DNA of 64,000 nucleotides from Thalassospira lohafexi (GTDB taxonomy: Bacteria; Pseudomonadota; Alphaproteobacteria; Rhodospirillales; Thalassospiraceae): contig NZ_NXGX01000001.1 of the NCBI RefSeq assembly GCF_002844275.1, forward strand, positions 744,001-808,000, written 5' to 3'. Position numbers and translations under genes: made by a program. Below the pieces are notes generated by a model. It was not told the DNA's origin. It was given only the letters and a program-made list of their open reading frames with translations, and did no database searches. This document shows positions 45,135-54,637 of this stretch, piece after piece. Positions within the stretch are counted from its first letter, which is position 1. Each line of letters begins with the position of its first letter.

Positions 45135-45580
45135 GACGTTTCCTTGCCTTGTTTTCGTTTCTATTTATCGCATCAGATGGATTTCAAGTCATTTGATACG
45201 TGATCCGCGTGAGAGAGATCATGGTGGCATGCGCACGATGTAGCGGCGAAATCTACAGGCGCAATCCATCTTCTTTTTGTTATCAGGGATTAAGTCGTTT
45301 CGCAGCCGGAAAATGACAATCCCTGTCATGAAATCGCAATCTTGTGATCTGGCGTGCAGAAATAATACACCGATTTGGGCAATCGGAGGTGTGATCTTGG
45401 TTGCAGCCCGCATCATGACTTATATGTTCAGCAACAAGACAAGGCCGGATATAACGACTGGTCTGAGCATAGGGACTGGCACAGGCCGCATGCGCGTCAT
45501 ATATGATCGTTGCGCATCGGCCTGCTCAACCCATAAGATGCAGCGCACAAGATACATAACGCCGACCGTCTGGAGGACAA
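45135..45580. other. 446-base divergent intergenic region
   Basis: Lies between the divergent acyl-CoA synthetase and pepF genes. An open frame from 45277 runs into pepF out of frame and does not look coding. A TCATATATGA palindrome is visible near 45500. I identify no RNA gene and no certain promoter. Confidence 0.5.
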
Positions 45581-47356
45581 ATGAACGCGATCAACAAGAA
45601 TTTGCCGACCTGGGATCTGACTGATCTCTATAACGATCCGAAAGACCCGGCCATCCGGCGCGATCTTGATGATGCCAAGTCCCGCTCGCAAGCGTTCCAG
45701 AAAAGCTTTCAGGGCAAATTGAATGATCTGACCGGGGATGAGCTGATGGCAGCTATCGCCGAATATGAAGCCGTCAGCGAAATTTGCGGCAAGATCGGGT
45801 CATATGCACAACTGCTGTATGCCGGGGATAGCTCGGATGCGGCAATTGGTCAGTTCTATCAGTCGGTTCAAGAAGAAATGACCGGCATTTCGAGCCTGAC
45901 CTTGTTCTTCGGGCTTGAGATCAACCGCATCGATGACGCATCGCTTGATGCCAAATACGCCCAAAGCGAAGAACTTCGTCGGTACCGTCCGTTTTTGGAT
46001 GAAAACCGTGCGTTCCGCCCGCATCAGCTTTCTGATGAGGTCGAGCAGGTTTTGCATGAACGCCGTGTTGCCGGATCGGCCGCATGGGTGCGCCTGTTTG
46101 ATCAAACCATGGCCGAACTGCGGTTCCCGATCAACGGCGAAGAGCTGACCATGTCAGATGTCGCCAACATGCTGTCATCGACCAAGGTTGAAGAACGCAA
46201 AGCTGCGGCGAAATCCATTGGCGACGTTTTGGGCAAAAACATCAAACTTCTGGCGCATGTCACCAATACCCTTGCCAAAGATAAGGAAATTGATGACCGC
46301 CTGCGTAAATTTGCCACCCCGGTGTCATCGCGCAATCTGGCCAATCAGGTCGAAGACGAAGTTGTCGATGCGCTGAATACCGCGGTGAAAGACAGCCATG
46401 CGGACCTGTCGCATCGGTATTACCGTTTGAAAGCCAAATGGTTTGGTGTCGATCAGCTTGATTATTGGGACCGTAATGCGCCGCTTCCCGATGATGATGA
46501 TCGTCAGATTGACTGGGATACGGCGCGTTCGACCGTGCTTAAGGCATACGGCGAATTTTCGCCGGAACTGGCCGAGGTTGGTCAGAAATTCTTTGATAAT
46601 CCATGGATTGATGTGCCGCCGCGTGCGGGGAAATCATCGGGGGCCTTTGCCCATCCGACGGTGCCGTCCGCCCATCCTTATTTGTTGTTGAACTATCACG
46701 GGAAGACGCGTGATGTGATGACGCTGGCACATGAATTGGGCCATGGCGTGCATCAGGTTCTGGCTGGTGAGCAGGGGTATTTCCTGTCTGATACGCCGCT
46801 CACACTGGCGGAAACCGCGTCGGTGTTTGGTGAAATGCTGACGTTCCAGTCGATGTTGCGCGCAGAAACCGATCCGAAGATGAAGCGCATCATGCTGGCG
46901 GGTAAGGTTGAGGATATGCTCAACACGGTCGTGCGTCAGATTGCGTTCTTTGAGTTTGAAAAACGCGTCCATGAAAAACGCCGTGAAGGTGAATTGACGG
47001 TCGATGAGATCTGCGACATCTGGATTGCCGTACAGCATGAAAGTCTGGGTGATGCGATCCGTTATGAGGACGAGTACAAATATTACTGGTCCTATATTCC
47101 GCACTTCATCCATTCACCGTTTTACGTTTACGCCTATGCGTTTGGCGATTGTTTGGTCAATTCGCTTTATGACGTTTATGAAAATGCCGAAGACGGTTTC
47201 CAGCAAAAATACCTTGATATGCTGAAAGCCGGCGGCACCAAGCGCCATAAAGAACTTCTCGCACCGTTTGGTCTGGATGCATCTGATCCGGCCTTCTGGC
47301 AGCGCGGGCTTAACATGATCAAACGCATGATCGACGAGCTGGAGGAGCTTTCCTGA
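45581..47356 (+). CDS. pepF: M3 family oligoendopeptidase F
   Basis: A 591-residue zinc metallopeptidase that degrades oligopeptides in the cytoplasm. The zinc site HELGH is at H384-H388 with the downstream Glu in TLAETASVFGEML; the long helical N-terminal half and the YYWSYIPHFIHSPFYVYAYAFG motif are characteristic of PepF. ATG 45581 follows TGGAGGACAA. The ABC1 kinase gene begins one base after its stop, so the two form an operon. Confidence 0.95.
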   Translation: MNAINKNLPTWDLTDLYNDPKDPAIRRDLDDAKSRSQAFQKSFQGKLNDLTGDELMAAIAEYEAVSEICGKIGSYAQLLYAGDSSDAAIGQFYQSVQEEMTGISSLTLFFGLEINRIDDASLDAKYAQSEELRRYRPFLDENRAFRPHQLSDEVEQVLHERRVAGSAAWVRLFDQTMAELRFPINGEELTMSDVANMLSSTKVEERKAAAKSIGDVLGKNIKLLAHVTNTLAKDKEIDDRLRKFATPVSSRNLANQVEDEVVDALNTAVKDSHADLSHRYYRLKAKWFGVDQLDYWDRNAPLPDDDDRQIDWDTARSTVLKAYGEFSPELAEVGQKFFDNPWIDVPPRAGKSSGAFAHPTVPSAHPYLLLNYHGKTRDVMTLAHELGHGVHQVLAGEQGYFLSDTPLTLAETASVFGEMLTFQSMLRAETDPKMKRIMLAGKVEDMLNTVVRQIAFFEFEKRVHEKRREGELTVDEICDIWIAVQHESLGDAIRYEDEYKYYWSYIPHFIHSPFYVYAYAFGDCLVNSLYDVYENAEDGFQQKYLDMLKAGGTKRHKELLAPFGLDASDPAFWQRGLNMIKRMIDELEELS

Positions 47357-47357
47357 T

Positions 47358-48728
47358 ATGAGTAACGACGACGATTATACCGCGCCAAATGAAGAAAATC
47401 GATTTGGCGGACGGGTTCGTCGTTACGCACGGGTGGGGGCGTCGGCCAGCAAGCTGGCCGCGCGCCTTGCCACCGGGAAAGTGTTCGGCGGCGACGTTGA
47501 TCATGCCAAATACGCCGCCGAACTGACATCTGCACTGGGCGGGCTTAAAGGCCCGTTGATGAAGGTTGCGCAAATCCTGTCAACCATCCCCGATGCGCTT
47601 CCCAAGGAATATACCCAAGCCTTGGCAACCCTTCAGGCCGACGCCCCCAGCATGGGGTGGCTGTTTGTCAAACGCCGGATGCGCAGCGAATTGGGCGCAG
47701 GATGGCAATCAAGCTTTACCGATTTTAGCCGCGAGGCGGTGGCGGCCGCGTCCCTTGGTCAGGTGCATAAGGCAACCTTGCCCGACGGGCGCGCGGTTGC
47801 GTGCAAGCTGCAATATCCTGATATGTCCGCCACCGTGGAGGCCGACCTCAAGCAGCTTCGTGCCGCCTTTGCGATCTATAAGCGCTACGACAGTGCGATT
47901 GATGCGCAAAACATTCAGGAAGAACTTTCCGCCCGCCTGCGCGAAGAGCTTGATTACAAGCGCGAAGCAAAACACATGCGGCTGTATCGCCATATGCTGG
48001 CCGATGAAGATGCGGTGCATGTGCCCGAACCAGTGGATGAACTTACCACCAGCCGGTTGTTGACCATGACATGGCAAACCGGGCAGAAATTCCAAAGTTT
48101 CCTTGATAGTGATGCCGATCAGGATGCGCGCAATCAGGTGGCCCTTAATATGTTTCGCGCATGGTATGTACCGTTTTATCGGTATGGCGTGATCCATGGT
48201 GATCCGCATTTGGGCAATTATACGCTGCGCGAAGATCGGTCGGTGAACCTTCTTGATTTCGGGTGTATCCGCATTTTTAAACCCGATTTCGTGCACGCGG
48301 TGCTGACCCTTTATGAAGCATTGCGTGACGGGGATGAGGACAAGGCGGTTTCGGCCTATGAAAGCTGGGGCTTTGAAAATCCGTCGCGTGAGTTGATTGA
48401 TGTGCTCAACATCTGGGCCAGTTTTGTCTATGGGCCGATTTTGGATGATCGCAAACGCAAAATGGGTGAAACCAACTCGGTTGCCTATGGCGCGGAGGTC
48501 GCGGCAAAAGTTCACAAGGAACTTAAAGCCGTTGGCGGGGTAAAACCGCCGCGTGAGTTTGTTCTGGTGGATCGGGCCGCTGTGGGGCTTGGTGCGGTAT
48601 TTTTGCGCCTTGATGCGCATGTGAACTGGTATCAGCTGTTCCATGATCTTGTCGGGGATTTTGATCCGGCCAAGCTTGCGGCCAATCAGGATGCTGCACT
48701 TCAGTCGGTTGGGCTGGAACGCCCATAA
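47358..48728 (+). CDS. ABC1/AarF/UbiB-like atypical kinase
   Basis: A 456-residue protein of the ABC1 (ADCK/UbiB) family. The family KxGQ-like segment reads KGPLMKVAQILSTIPDALP, the Ala-rich loop is AAASLGQVHKA, the catalytic HGDPHLGN and the metal-binding LDFGCIR follow. The family supports ubiquinone synthesis or membrane lipid homeostasis; there is no C-terminal membrane anchor, unlike E. coli UbiB, so it is probably a paralog. ATG 47358, one base after pepF. Confidence 0.92.
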   Translation: MSNDDDYTAPNEENRFGGRVRRYARVGASASKLAARLATGKVFGGDVDHAKYAAELTSALGGLKGPLMKVAQILSTIPDALPKEYTQALATLQADAPSMGWLFVKRRMRSELGAGWQSSFTDFSREAVAAASLGQVHKATLPDGRAVACKLQYPDMSATVEADLKQLRAAFAIYKRYDSAIDAQNIQEELSARLREELDYKREAKHMRLYRHMLADEDAVHVPEPVDELTTSRLLTMTWQTGQKFQSFLDSDADQDARNQVALNMFRAWYVPFYRYGVIHGDPHLGNYTLREDRSVNLLDFGCIRIFKPDFVHAVLTLYEALRDGDEDKAVSAYESWGFENPSRELIDVLNIWASFVYGPILDDRKRKMGETNSVAYGAEVAAKVHKELKAVGGVKPPREFVLVDRAAVGLGAVFLRLDAHVNWYQLFHDLVGDFDPAKLAANQDAALQSVGLERP

Positions 48729-48839
48729 GTGAAAGGCGCAAACGGTTGGTGGTGGGCGTGTGGCGATTCGTCGAAAACCCGTGCCGGAATCGCGCTATCA
48801 CTGCCGGAAGTTTCCCCCAAAGCGACTTAATATTATTTG

Positions 48840-48877
48840 AAAATGCCGCCGGGTTTGAAGCCTGCGGCATTTTTTTT
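48840..48877 (+). terminator. Terminator of the pepF-ABC1 operon
   Basis: AAAATGCCGC (48840-48849) pairs with GCGGCATTT (48864-48872), followed by an unbroken T run. It lies about 110 bases after the stop codon. Confidence 0.85.
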
Positions 48878-49251
48878 AAAGAACCTTTTGCCTTATTGCG
48901 CGTTCCGTTAGAGTTGTTATCGTGCTTATTGATGCAGACTTCTGCGTTCTTTTGTAAGATAATGTTCACTTACCGCGTGGGGGTAAAATGAGGGAAACTG
49001 CCCAATATCAAGGATCTATTGTGTGAGTATGGGTTCAAAGACCTGTTCCACAGTGGAAATAAACTGTGCGGTTAATCGCACATTAATTGCGCGAAAATGA
49101 TTAAACTTAATTTCGGTTAAAGTGCTTTTTCGTCGTTTTTTGATATTGAGGTTATCGGTCGGAAATCGCATCTTGCTTTCAACGCAGACATGGCAGGGCG
49201 TCATTGATTGTTTGTCCTGAGCACCGATGACGGGTGGGACCTGACATGTCG
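48878..49251. other. Gene-free stretch upstream of pntAA
   Basis: About 370 bases with no supportable coding frame, AT-rich at 49040-49160. It may hold the promoter of the hairpin-terminated transcript at 49252-49330. No tRNA or known RNA family was recognised. Confidence 0.4.
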
Positions 49252-49330
49252 CCAAGGCTTTATCGCCTTGGAATGCGTGGTGGGAAAGTGGGCGGTTTCT
49301 TCTGCGTAAGCTGGAAGAACCGCCTTTTTC
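49252..49330 (+). ncRNA. Candidate small RNA 3' end (two hairpins with terminator)
   Basis: CCAAGGC/GCCTTGG (49252-49271) forms a perfect 7-base hairpin; 20 bases later GGCGGTTTCTTC pairs with GAAGAACCGCC (49291-49324), followed by TTTTTCTTTTC. An intrinsic terminator here, with no gene for 400 bases upstream and the previous operon already terminated at 48877, suggests an untranslated transcript. The 5' end is unknown. It could instead be an attenuator in a long pntAA leader. Confidence 0.4.
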
Positions 49331-49470
49331 TTTTCTGGTTCTTTACTTGGCAAGGGAAGCTTGTAATCGGATGCAAACAGGGCGCACTGTGATGTCCTGA
49401 TATCGATCACACCGTAAATAATAAAAAACACCATGCTTATCATATGATTTAGGGAAGGAGGTCGAACGCG

Positions 49471-50634
49471 ATGAAACTGGCCGTTCCAAAGGAAATATGG
49501 CCCGGAGAGAAGCGCGTTGCCGTCACGCCAGAGACAGTCAAGAAGCTGAAGTCACTGGGGTTTGACGTTGCAATTGAGGCTGGCGCCGGAATAGATGCCG
49601 CCATACCGGACGATCGATTTGTCGATGCCGGGGCAACCATTGCCAAAACAATGAAAACCACCGTCAAGGATGCCGACGTTATCTTTAAGGTACGTCCACC
49701 TGTCATTGACGGCAAAACCAACGAATTGACCGCCTATAAAAAGGGGGCCGCGGTTGTGGCCCTGCTTGAGCCGTTTGACCGTAAAGAGCTGCTTGATGCG
49801 ATGGCAAAGGCCGGTGTTGATGGCTATTCCATGGAACTGATGCCGCGTATTTCGCGTGCGCAGTCGATGGATGTTTTGTCATCGCAATCGAACCTTGCGG
49901 GCTATCGCGCCGTGCTTGAGGCCGCCCATGAGTTTGGCCGCATTTATCCGATGATGATGACAGCAGCAGGGACACTTGCCCCGGCGCGTGTTCTTGTGGT
50001 TGGGGCCGGTGTTGCCGGTTTGCAGGCGATTGCAACCGCCAAGCGCCTTGGTGCCGTGGTGTCGGCATTTGATGTGCGCCCGGCAGTCAAGGAACAGGTC
50101 CAGTCGCTTGGCGGGACATTTATTGAAGTCGAAGACGACGAAGCGGACGCTGCCGAAACATCGGGCGGCTATGCCAAGGAAATGTCGGACGACTACAAGA
50201 AAAAGCAGGCCGATAAGCTTAAAGAGGTTCTGGCGAAAACCGATATCGTCATTACCACAGCACTTATTCCCGGCCGTCCGGCCCCGGAAATTGTCACGGC
50301 CGACATGGTTGCAGGCATGAAGCCGGGTTCGGTGATCATTGATCTTGCGGCCGAACGCGGTGGCAATGTCGCCGGGGTTAAACTTGGTCAGACCATCACG
50401 ACGGCCAACGGGGTCAAACTGATTGGTCCGGAAAACATCACAAGTGCGGTCGCAACCGATGCAACCGCGATGTATGCCAAGAACCTTTTGAATTTCATCA
50501 CGCTTTCTGTTGATACGGAAAAGGGCGCATTAGTGTTTAACGGCGAAGATCAGATCATTGCCGAAACCCGCCTGACCCACGATGGAAAGATTGTTCACCC
50601 GAAATTCGGTGGGGAGGCGGTCGCAAATGGCTGA
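49471..50634 (+). CDS. pntAA: NAD(P) transhydrogenase subunit alpha, part 1
   Basis: The NAD(H)-binding soluble subunit (domain I) of the proton-translocating transhydrogenase, which uses the proton gradient to make NADPH. The 387-residue protein has [21 protein letters not shown], the nucleotide-binding [28 protein letters not shown] and the mobile-loop [24 protein letters not shown] C-terminus. ATG 49471 follows AAGGAGG. The split of alpha into two genes is the alphaproteobacterial form, as in Rhodospirillum. Its end overlaps pntAB by 8 bases. Confidence 0.96.
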   Translation: MKLAVPKEIWPGEKRVAVTPETVKKLKSLGFDVAIEAGAGIDAAIPDDRFVDAGATIAKTMKTTVKDADVIFKVRPPVIDGKTNELTAYKKGAAVVALLEPFDRKELLDAMAKAGVDGYSMELMPRISRAQSMDVLSSQSNLAGYRAVLEAAHEFGRIYPMMMTAAGTLAPARVLVVGAGVAGLQAIATAKRLGAVVSAFDVRPAVKEQVQSLGGTFIEVEDDEADAAETSGGYAKEMSDDYKKKQADKLKEVLAKTDIVITTALIPGRPAPEIVTADMVAGMKPGSVIIDLAAERGGNVAGVKLGQTITTANGVKLIGPENITSAVATDATAMYAKNLLNFITLSVDTEKGALVFNGEDQIIAETRLTHDGKIVHPKFGGEAVANG

Positions 50635-51058
50635 TCAATCCGTTACCCAGAATGCAAACGAGCTGCGCGATGCAGCCCTTGGACTGGCCGAGCAGGCCGC
50701 ACAACTGGCCGATAAATTGGCCAATGGTGCGGGTGATGCGGCAATGACGGTGACAACCACTGTTCAGGGGTCGGGTGTCAGCCCGACCGTGATGGGGTTG
50801 ACCGTTTTCGTACTGGCCTGCTTTGTCGGCTATTACGTTGTGTGGAAAGTCACCCCGGCCCTTCATTCGCCCCTGATGGCGGTGACCAATGCGATTTCAT
50901 CGGTGATCATTGTCGGCGCGCTTCTGGCGTCCGGTCCGGTTGACATGAACCTGTCAAAGGTCATGGGCTTCCTCGCCGTGGTGTTGGCATCCGTGAACAT
51001 CTTTGGCGGCTTCATCGTTGCGCAGCGCATGCTGCAAATGTTCAAGAAAAAGAAGTAG
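50627..51058 (+). CDS. pntAB: NAD(P) transhydrogenase subunit alpha, part 2
   Basis: A 143-residue membrane subunit that supplies part of the proton channel (domain II). After a soluble Ala-rich start come three or four membrane helices: [37 protein letters not shown] and [26 protein letters not shown] 50627 overlaps the pntAA end by 8 bases and has GGGGAGG upstream, so translation is coupled. pntB follows 12 bases after its stop. Confidence 0.95.
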   Translation: MADQSVTQNANELRDAALGLAEQAAQLADKLANGAGDAAMTVTTTVQGSGVSPTVMGLTVFVLACFVGYYVVWKVTPALHSPLMAVTNAISSVIIVGALLASGPVDMNLSKVMGFLAVVLASVNIFGGFIVAQRMLQMFKKKK

Positions 51059-51070
51059 GGGGAACACACA

Positions 51071-52468
51071 ATGTCGGAAAACCTATCGGCTTTCCTGTAT
51101 CTGGTGGCCTCGGTCTGCTTCATCCTGTCATTGCGCGGGCTGTCGTCACCTGACTCTGCACGTACGGGCAATATCCTTGGCATGGTGGGGATGGCAATTG
51201 CCATTGCGACCACGCTGGCGTCGCCCCAGGTGCTGTCTTACACCACCATCATCGTCGGCATTCTGATTGGTGGCTCGATCGGTACTGTGATCGCGCTCAA
51301 GATCAAAATGACGGCCTTGCCACAACTGGTGGCGGCCTTTCACTCGCTTGTCGGTCTGGCGGCGGTGTTTGTCGCGGGTGCTGCGTTGTATTCGCCGGGC
51401 GCCTATGGCCTTGGTACAGCAGGCAATATCGGTGCGGCCAGCCTGATTGAAATGGGGCTGGGTGTTGCGATTGGTGCGATCACCTTTACCGGCTCACTTG
51501 TCGCCTTTGGCAAGTTGCAGGGGATTGTTTCGGGAACGCCAGTGCGCTTTACCGGGCAACATATGCTGAACCTTGCCATCGGGATTGGGATTGTTGTCTT
51601 TGGCATCATTCTGGTCACGACCGAAAGCCATATGGCGTTCTGGATACTGGTGGCACTGGCACTTGTTCTGGGCATTACGCTGATCATTCCGATTGGCGGG
51701 GCGGACATGCCGGTTGTTGTTTCCATGCTGAACTCCTATTCGGGTTGGGCAGCATGTGGCATTGGCTTTACGCTTCAGAACAATGCGTTGATCATTACCG
51801 GTGCGCTGGTGGGTGCATCGGGTGCGATCCTGTCTTACATCATGTGTAAGGGCATGAACCGCTCGATCTTTAACGTCATCTTTGGCGGCTTTGGTGCCGA
51901 AGGCGAAAGTGCCGCTGTTGCCGGCGGGGATGCGGATCGTCCGGTTAAATCCGGTTCGGCCGATGATGCGTCGTTCATCATGAAAAACGCATCGAGTGTG
52001 ATCATCGTGCCGGGCTATGGCATGGCGGTGGCACAGGCACAGCATGCACTGCGTGAAATGGCTGATATCCTTAAGGCTGAGGGCGTTAAAGTCCGTTATG
52101 CCATTCATCCGGTGGCCGGACGTATGCCGGGGCATATGAACGTGCTTCTGGCTGAGGCAAATGTGCCGTATGAGGACGTCATGGAGATGGACGAAATCAA
52201 CCGTGATTTCGGGTCTGCCGACGTGGCGTTTGTTATTGGTGCGAATGACATCACCAACCCGGCGGCCAAAACCGATCCGGCCAGCCCGATCTTTGGTATG
52301 CCGATCCTTGAGGTCGAAAAAGCCAAAACGGTGCTGTTCATCAAACGCGGCATGTCTGCCGGCTATGCCGGCATTCAGAACGAATTGTTTTTTAAGGACA
52401 ATACGATGATGCTGTTTGGGGATGCCAAAAAGATGTGCGAAGAAATCGTCACGCATCTTGATAACTGA
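51071..52468 (+). CDS. pntB: NAD(P) transhydrogenase subunit beta
   Basis: A 465-residue subunit with about eight or nine membrane helices (residues 1-250), forming the rest of the proton channel, and the NADP(H)-binding domain III at the C-terminus. The dinucleotide motif is VPGYGMAVAQAQHALREM; RYAIHPVAGRMPGHMNVLLAEA and IGANDITNPAAKTDP are domain III hallmarks. ATG 51071 follows AGGGGGAAC. It is last in the three-gene pnt operon, with a strong terminator behind it. Confidence 0.97.
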   Translation: MSENLSAFLYLVASVCFILSLRGLSSPDSARTGNILGMVGMAIAIATTLASPQVLSYTTIIVGILIGGSIGTVIALKIKMTALPQLVAAFHSLVGLAAVFVAGAALYSPGAYGLGTAGNIGAASLIEMGLGVAIGAITFTGSLVAFGKLQGIVSGTPVRFTGQHMLNLAIGIGIVVFGIILVTTESHMAFWILVALALVLGITLIIPIGGADMPVVVSMLNSYSGWAACGIGFTLQNNALIITGALVGASGAILSYIMCKGMNRSIFNVIFGGFGAEGESAAVAGGDADRPVKSGSADDASFIMKNASSVIIVPGYGMAVAQAQHALREMADILKAEGVKVRYAIHPVAGRMPGHMNVLLAEANVPYEDVMEMDEINRDFGSADVAFVIGANDITNPAAKTDPASPIFGMPILEVEKAKTVLFIKRGMSAGYAGIQNELFFKDNTMMLFGDAKKMCEEIVTHLDN

Positions 52469-52493
52469 TCGAACCGAATGGTTTGAGAAGGCG

Positions 52494-52524
52494 AAAGGCG
52501 GCTCCATTGGGGCCGCCTTTTTTT
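52494..52524 (+). terminator. Terminator of the pnt operon
   Basis: AAAGGCGGC (52494-52502) pairs with GCCGCCTTT (52512-52520), with CC/GG pairs inside, followed by TTTT. Confidence 0.92.
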
Positions 52525-52588
52525 CGTCAGGTCGGCACTTTATAAGATCAGTTCGCGTTCATCGGTTAAGGTCTGTTCGGAAGGTTCT

Positions 52589-53176
52589 ATGTTTCGATTG
52601 ATAAAAGTCTCTGTGCTTTCTATCGCGTTGCTAACGGTGGCTTTGGCGGGGTCCATTGCGCTGACGGTACTGACCTATACGCGCCTGACCGATGAAAAGC
52701 CGATTGCGTCGCTGTATTTTGAGCCAGTTGCCGAGGAAGAATTCATCGCGCATTTGAGCTCCCCGCATGCGGATGTTGACGGGACCTATAAGCTTTATGG
52801 GGATCAATGGCGCATTGATGCCGCGTTCATGAAGCTTCAGCCGTGGGCCAATATTCTGGGCATGGATGCGCGCTATAAGCTGGTGCGGTTTGAAGGCCGG
52901 TATAGCGATATCGAACGCGAAAATACCCAGCCACATATCGCATATGAACTGGGTTCGGACGGTGGGTTTGATCTTGGGTATCTGCTGGTGAAGTTGCCCT
53001 TTTTGATGGATGCCCAATACGGCAGTTCGACCTTTACCGATATTTCCGAAGATGCGGTCTATACCGTCTATCGCACCCAGTTTGGCCTTCTTGTTCGAAG
53101 CGAACCCAAGCCTGAACCGATTGGGGAAAAGGCATCTGTTTTGGGGCAAGTCAGAAGCTGGATCGGCGGGGATTAA
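52589..53176 (+). CDS. Conserved membrane-anchored protein of unknown function
   Basis: A 195-residue protein with one N-terminal membrane helix (VSVLSIALLTVALAGSIALTVLTY) and a soluble beta-rich domain. YKLYGDQWRIDAAFMKLQPWANILGMDARYKLVRFEGRYSD resembles a family I recall from gammaproteobacteria, sometimes misnamed multidrug transporter; its single helix makes transport impossible alone. The soluble part should face the periplasm. ATG 52589 with GGAAGG upstream. It lies alone between the pnt terminator and the SDR gene. No function is known. Confidence 0.85.
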   Translation: MFRLIKVSVLSIALLTVALAGSIALTVLTYTRLTDEKPIASLYFEPVAEEEFIAHLSSPHADVDGTYKLYGDQWRIDAAFMKLQPWANILGMDARYKLVRFEGRYSDIERENTQPHIAYELGSDGGFDLGYLLVKLPFLMDAQYGSSTFTDISEDAVYTVYRTQFGLLVRSEPKPEPIGEKASVLGQVRSWIGGD

Positions 53177-53297
53177 GCGATAAAAACGTCAGGTCCGAAA
53201 CTGGCGAGCGGTTATTTCGGGGGCGTCATATCTTTCTTTCCATCGTGAACCGCACCGGGTTGATCAGATGCCCGCTGCCAGATGGATTGGAAAAATC

Positions 53298-54062
53298 ATG
53301 TTACTTCAAGATAAGATTGTCATCATCACCGGGGCCAGCAGCGGCATCGGTGCGGCGTCGGCAAAACTGTTTGCATCCGAAGGGGCCAGGCTTGTGCTCG
53401 GCGCACGTGGTGCGGACCGGCTTGATCAGGTTGTTACTGAAATTGTTGGTGCCGGTGGCGAAGCTTTTGCACTGGCGGGCGATGTTTGTGATGAAGCTTA
53501 CGCCAAGGCACTGGTCAATGCTGCCGTTGGGGAATATGGCGGGCTTGATGTCGGCTTTAACAATGCCGGACGGCTGGGAACACTGGGGTCGCTTGATGAT
53601 ATTACGGTTGACGACTGGGACAAGACGCTGCGTGCCAATCTGACATCGGCAATGTTCGGCGCGAAATATCAGCTGCCCGAGATCGCCAAGCGGGGCGGTG
53701 GATCGGTGATTTTCACATCGACTTTTGTCGGGCATACGATTGGAATGCCCGGCATGACGGCCTATGCCGCCAGCAAGATGGGGTTGCTGGGGATGGCGCA
53801 ATGTCTGGCGGTGGAACACGGCACGGCCAATATCCGGGTCAACGCACTGGTGCCGGGCGGGACCGATACGCCGATGGCGGCAAGCTTTACCAGTGATCCG
53901 GAAACCCGTGCGATGGTTGAGCGGTTTCATGCTTTGGGCCGTATTGCGGATCCAGTTGAAATCGCCAAGGCAGCCCTGTTTCTGGCATCGGATGCTTCAA
54001 GCTTTGTGACCGGATCGGCAATGCTTGTCGATGGCGGCACGTCGATCTGCAAGGCGGCGTAA
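53298..54062 (+). CDS. Short-chain dehydrogenase/reductase
   Basis: A 254-residue classical SDR with the cofactor motif TGASSGIG at about residues 12-19, the NNAG motif, the catalytic Ser in VIFTSTF and YAASK. The pattern of the second strand (LGARGADRL) favours NADP. The substrate is unknown. ATG 53298 has GGAAA upstream and gives the standard family start; an ATG at 53268 is less likely. A terminator follows at 54071. Confidence 0.93.
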   Translation: MLLQDKIVIITGASSGIGAASAKLFASEGARLVLGARGADRLDQVVTEIVGAGGEAFALAGDVCDEAYAKALVNAAVGEYGGLDVGFNNAGRLGTLGSLDDITVDDWDKTLRANLTSAMFGAKYQLPEIAKRGGGSVIFTSTFVGHTIGMPGMTAYAASKMGLLGMAQCLAVEHGTANIRVNALVPGGTDTPMAASFTSDPETRAMVERFHALGRIADPVEIAKAALFLASDASSFVTGSAMLVDGGTSICKAA

Positions 54063-54070
54063 AATGGTAC

Positions 54071-54101
54071 CCCCGCCCAAACATCCGGGCGGGGTTCTTT
54101 T
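54071..54101 (+). terminator. Terminator of the SDR gene
   Basis: CCCCGCCC (54071-54078) pairs with GGGCGGGG (54087-54094) over an 8-base loop, followed by TTCTTTTT. Confidence 0.88.
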
Positions 54102-54103
54102 TA

Positions 54104-54200
54104 TTAGCCAAGGGCGCGTTTGAGAACCGGCACGTTTGAGGCGATTAGAGCATCAATTGCCAATAATGGCCTGTGATGCCCGCTAACAGGGCCTTCATCA
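54104..54200 (-). pseudogene. Remnant of a PepSY gene 3' end
   Basis: Bases 54104-54162 match 57674-57732 (the 3' end of the intact PepSY gene) at about 51 of 59 positions in the same orientation. Translated, LAIDALIASNVPVLKRALG-stop parallels LAIDVLIVSNLPVLKRAIG-stop. Weaker similarity with a 3-base gap continues to about 54200 and then ends. It is the decayed end of a paralog or of a duplication that now flanks the transporter operon. Confidence 0.75.
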
Positions 54201-54415
54201 AGTTTACCTTTGTCATCGGAAATGCGCTTGAGGCACGGCATGTCGAGCCCCGGTTTGCCGGAGATTAGGCGAAGGTCAAAGCTCGTTAAATGCCAGAGGC
54301 AATGAAGGATAATTTTTGTCATGATACAAACAAGGTAATGTGAAGCGTAAATCGATTTTAAGGTTGAACTGTAAATAAATAAAAGTGGTGATTGATATTT
54401 AAGGTGTAGTTTTTT

Positions 54416-54449
54416 AGATGAGTTGACAAATTTAACTCATCTTTTTTTG
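54416..54449 (+). terminator. Orphan terminator in an AT-rich gene-free stretch
   Basis: AGATGAGTT (54416-54424) pairs perfectly with AACTCATCT (54434-54442), followed by a T run. The stretch 54201-54637 holds no gene and is markedly AT-rich compared with its flanks. The SDR gene already ends at 54071-54101, so this hairpin has no obvious upstream gene on the plus strand. Confidence 0.75.
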
Positions 54450-54637
54450 AGTTTATGTCTTGTAAGTAATTGTTGGTATGTATTTTCACATTGCGCCATT
54501 TAGATTCGACATTGTTTTATTTCGTAAGTATGTTTCAAAAACTTTGCTGTTGGCGCTTGATGTTTGTACTGGGATTGGGGAAATCACCTATGAACAGACA
54601 AGGCCCATAGCAGCAATTATCTAATCAGGAGGCATAT

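Noticed and set aside
45277-45624. A 115-codon frame before pepF
   Set aside because: It overlaps the well-supported pepF start out of frame and has no ribosome site or family resemblance.
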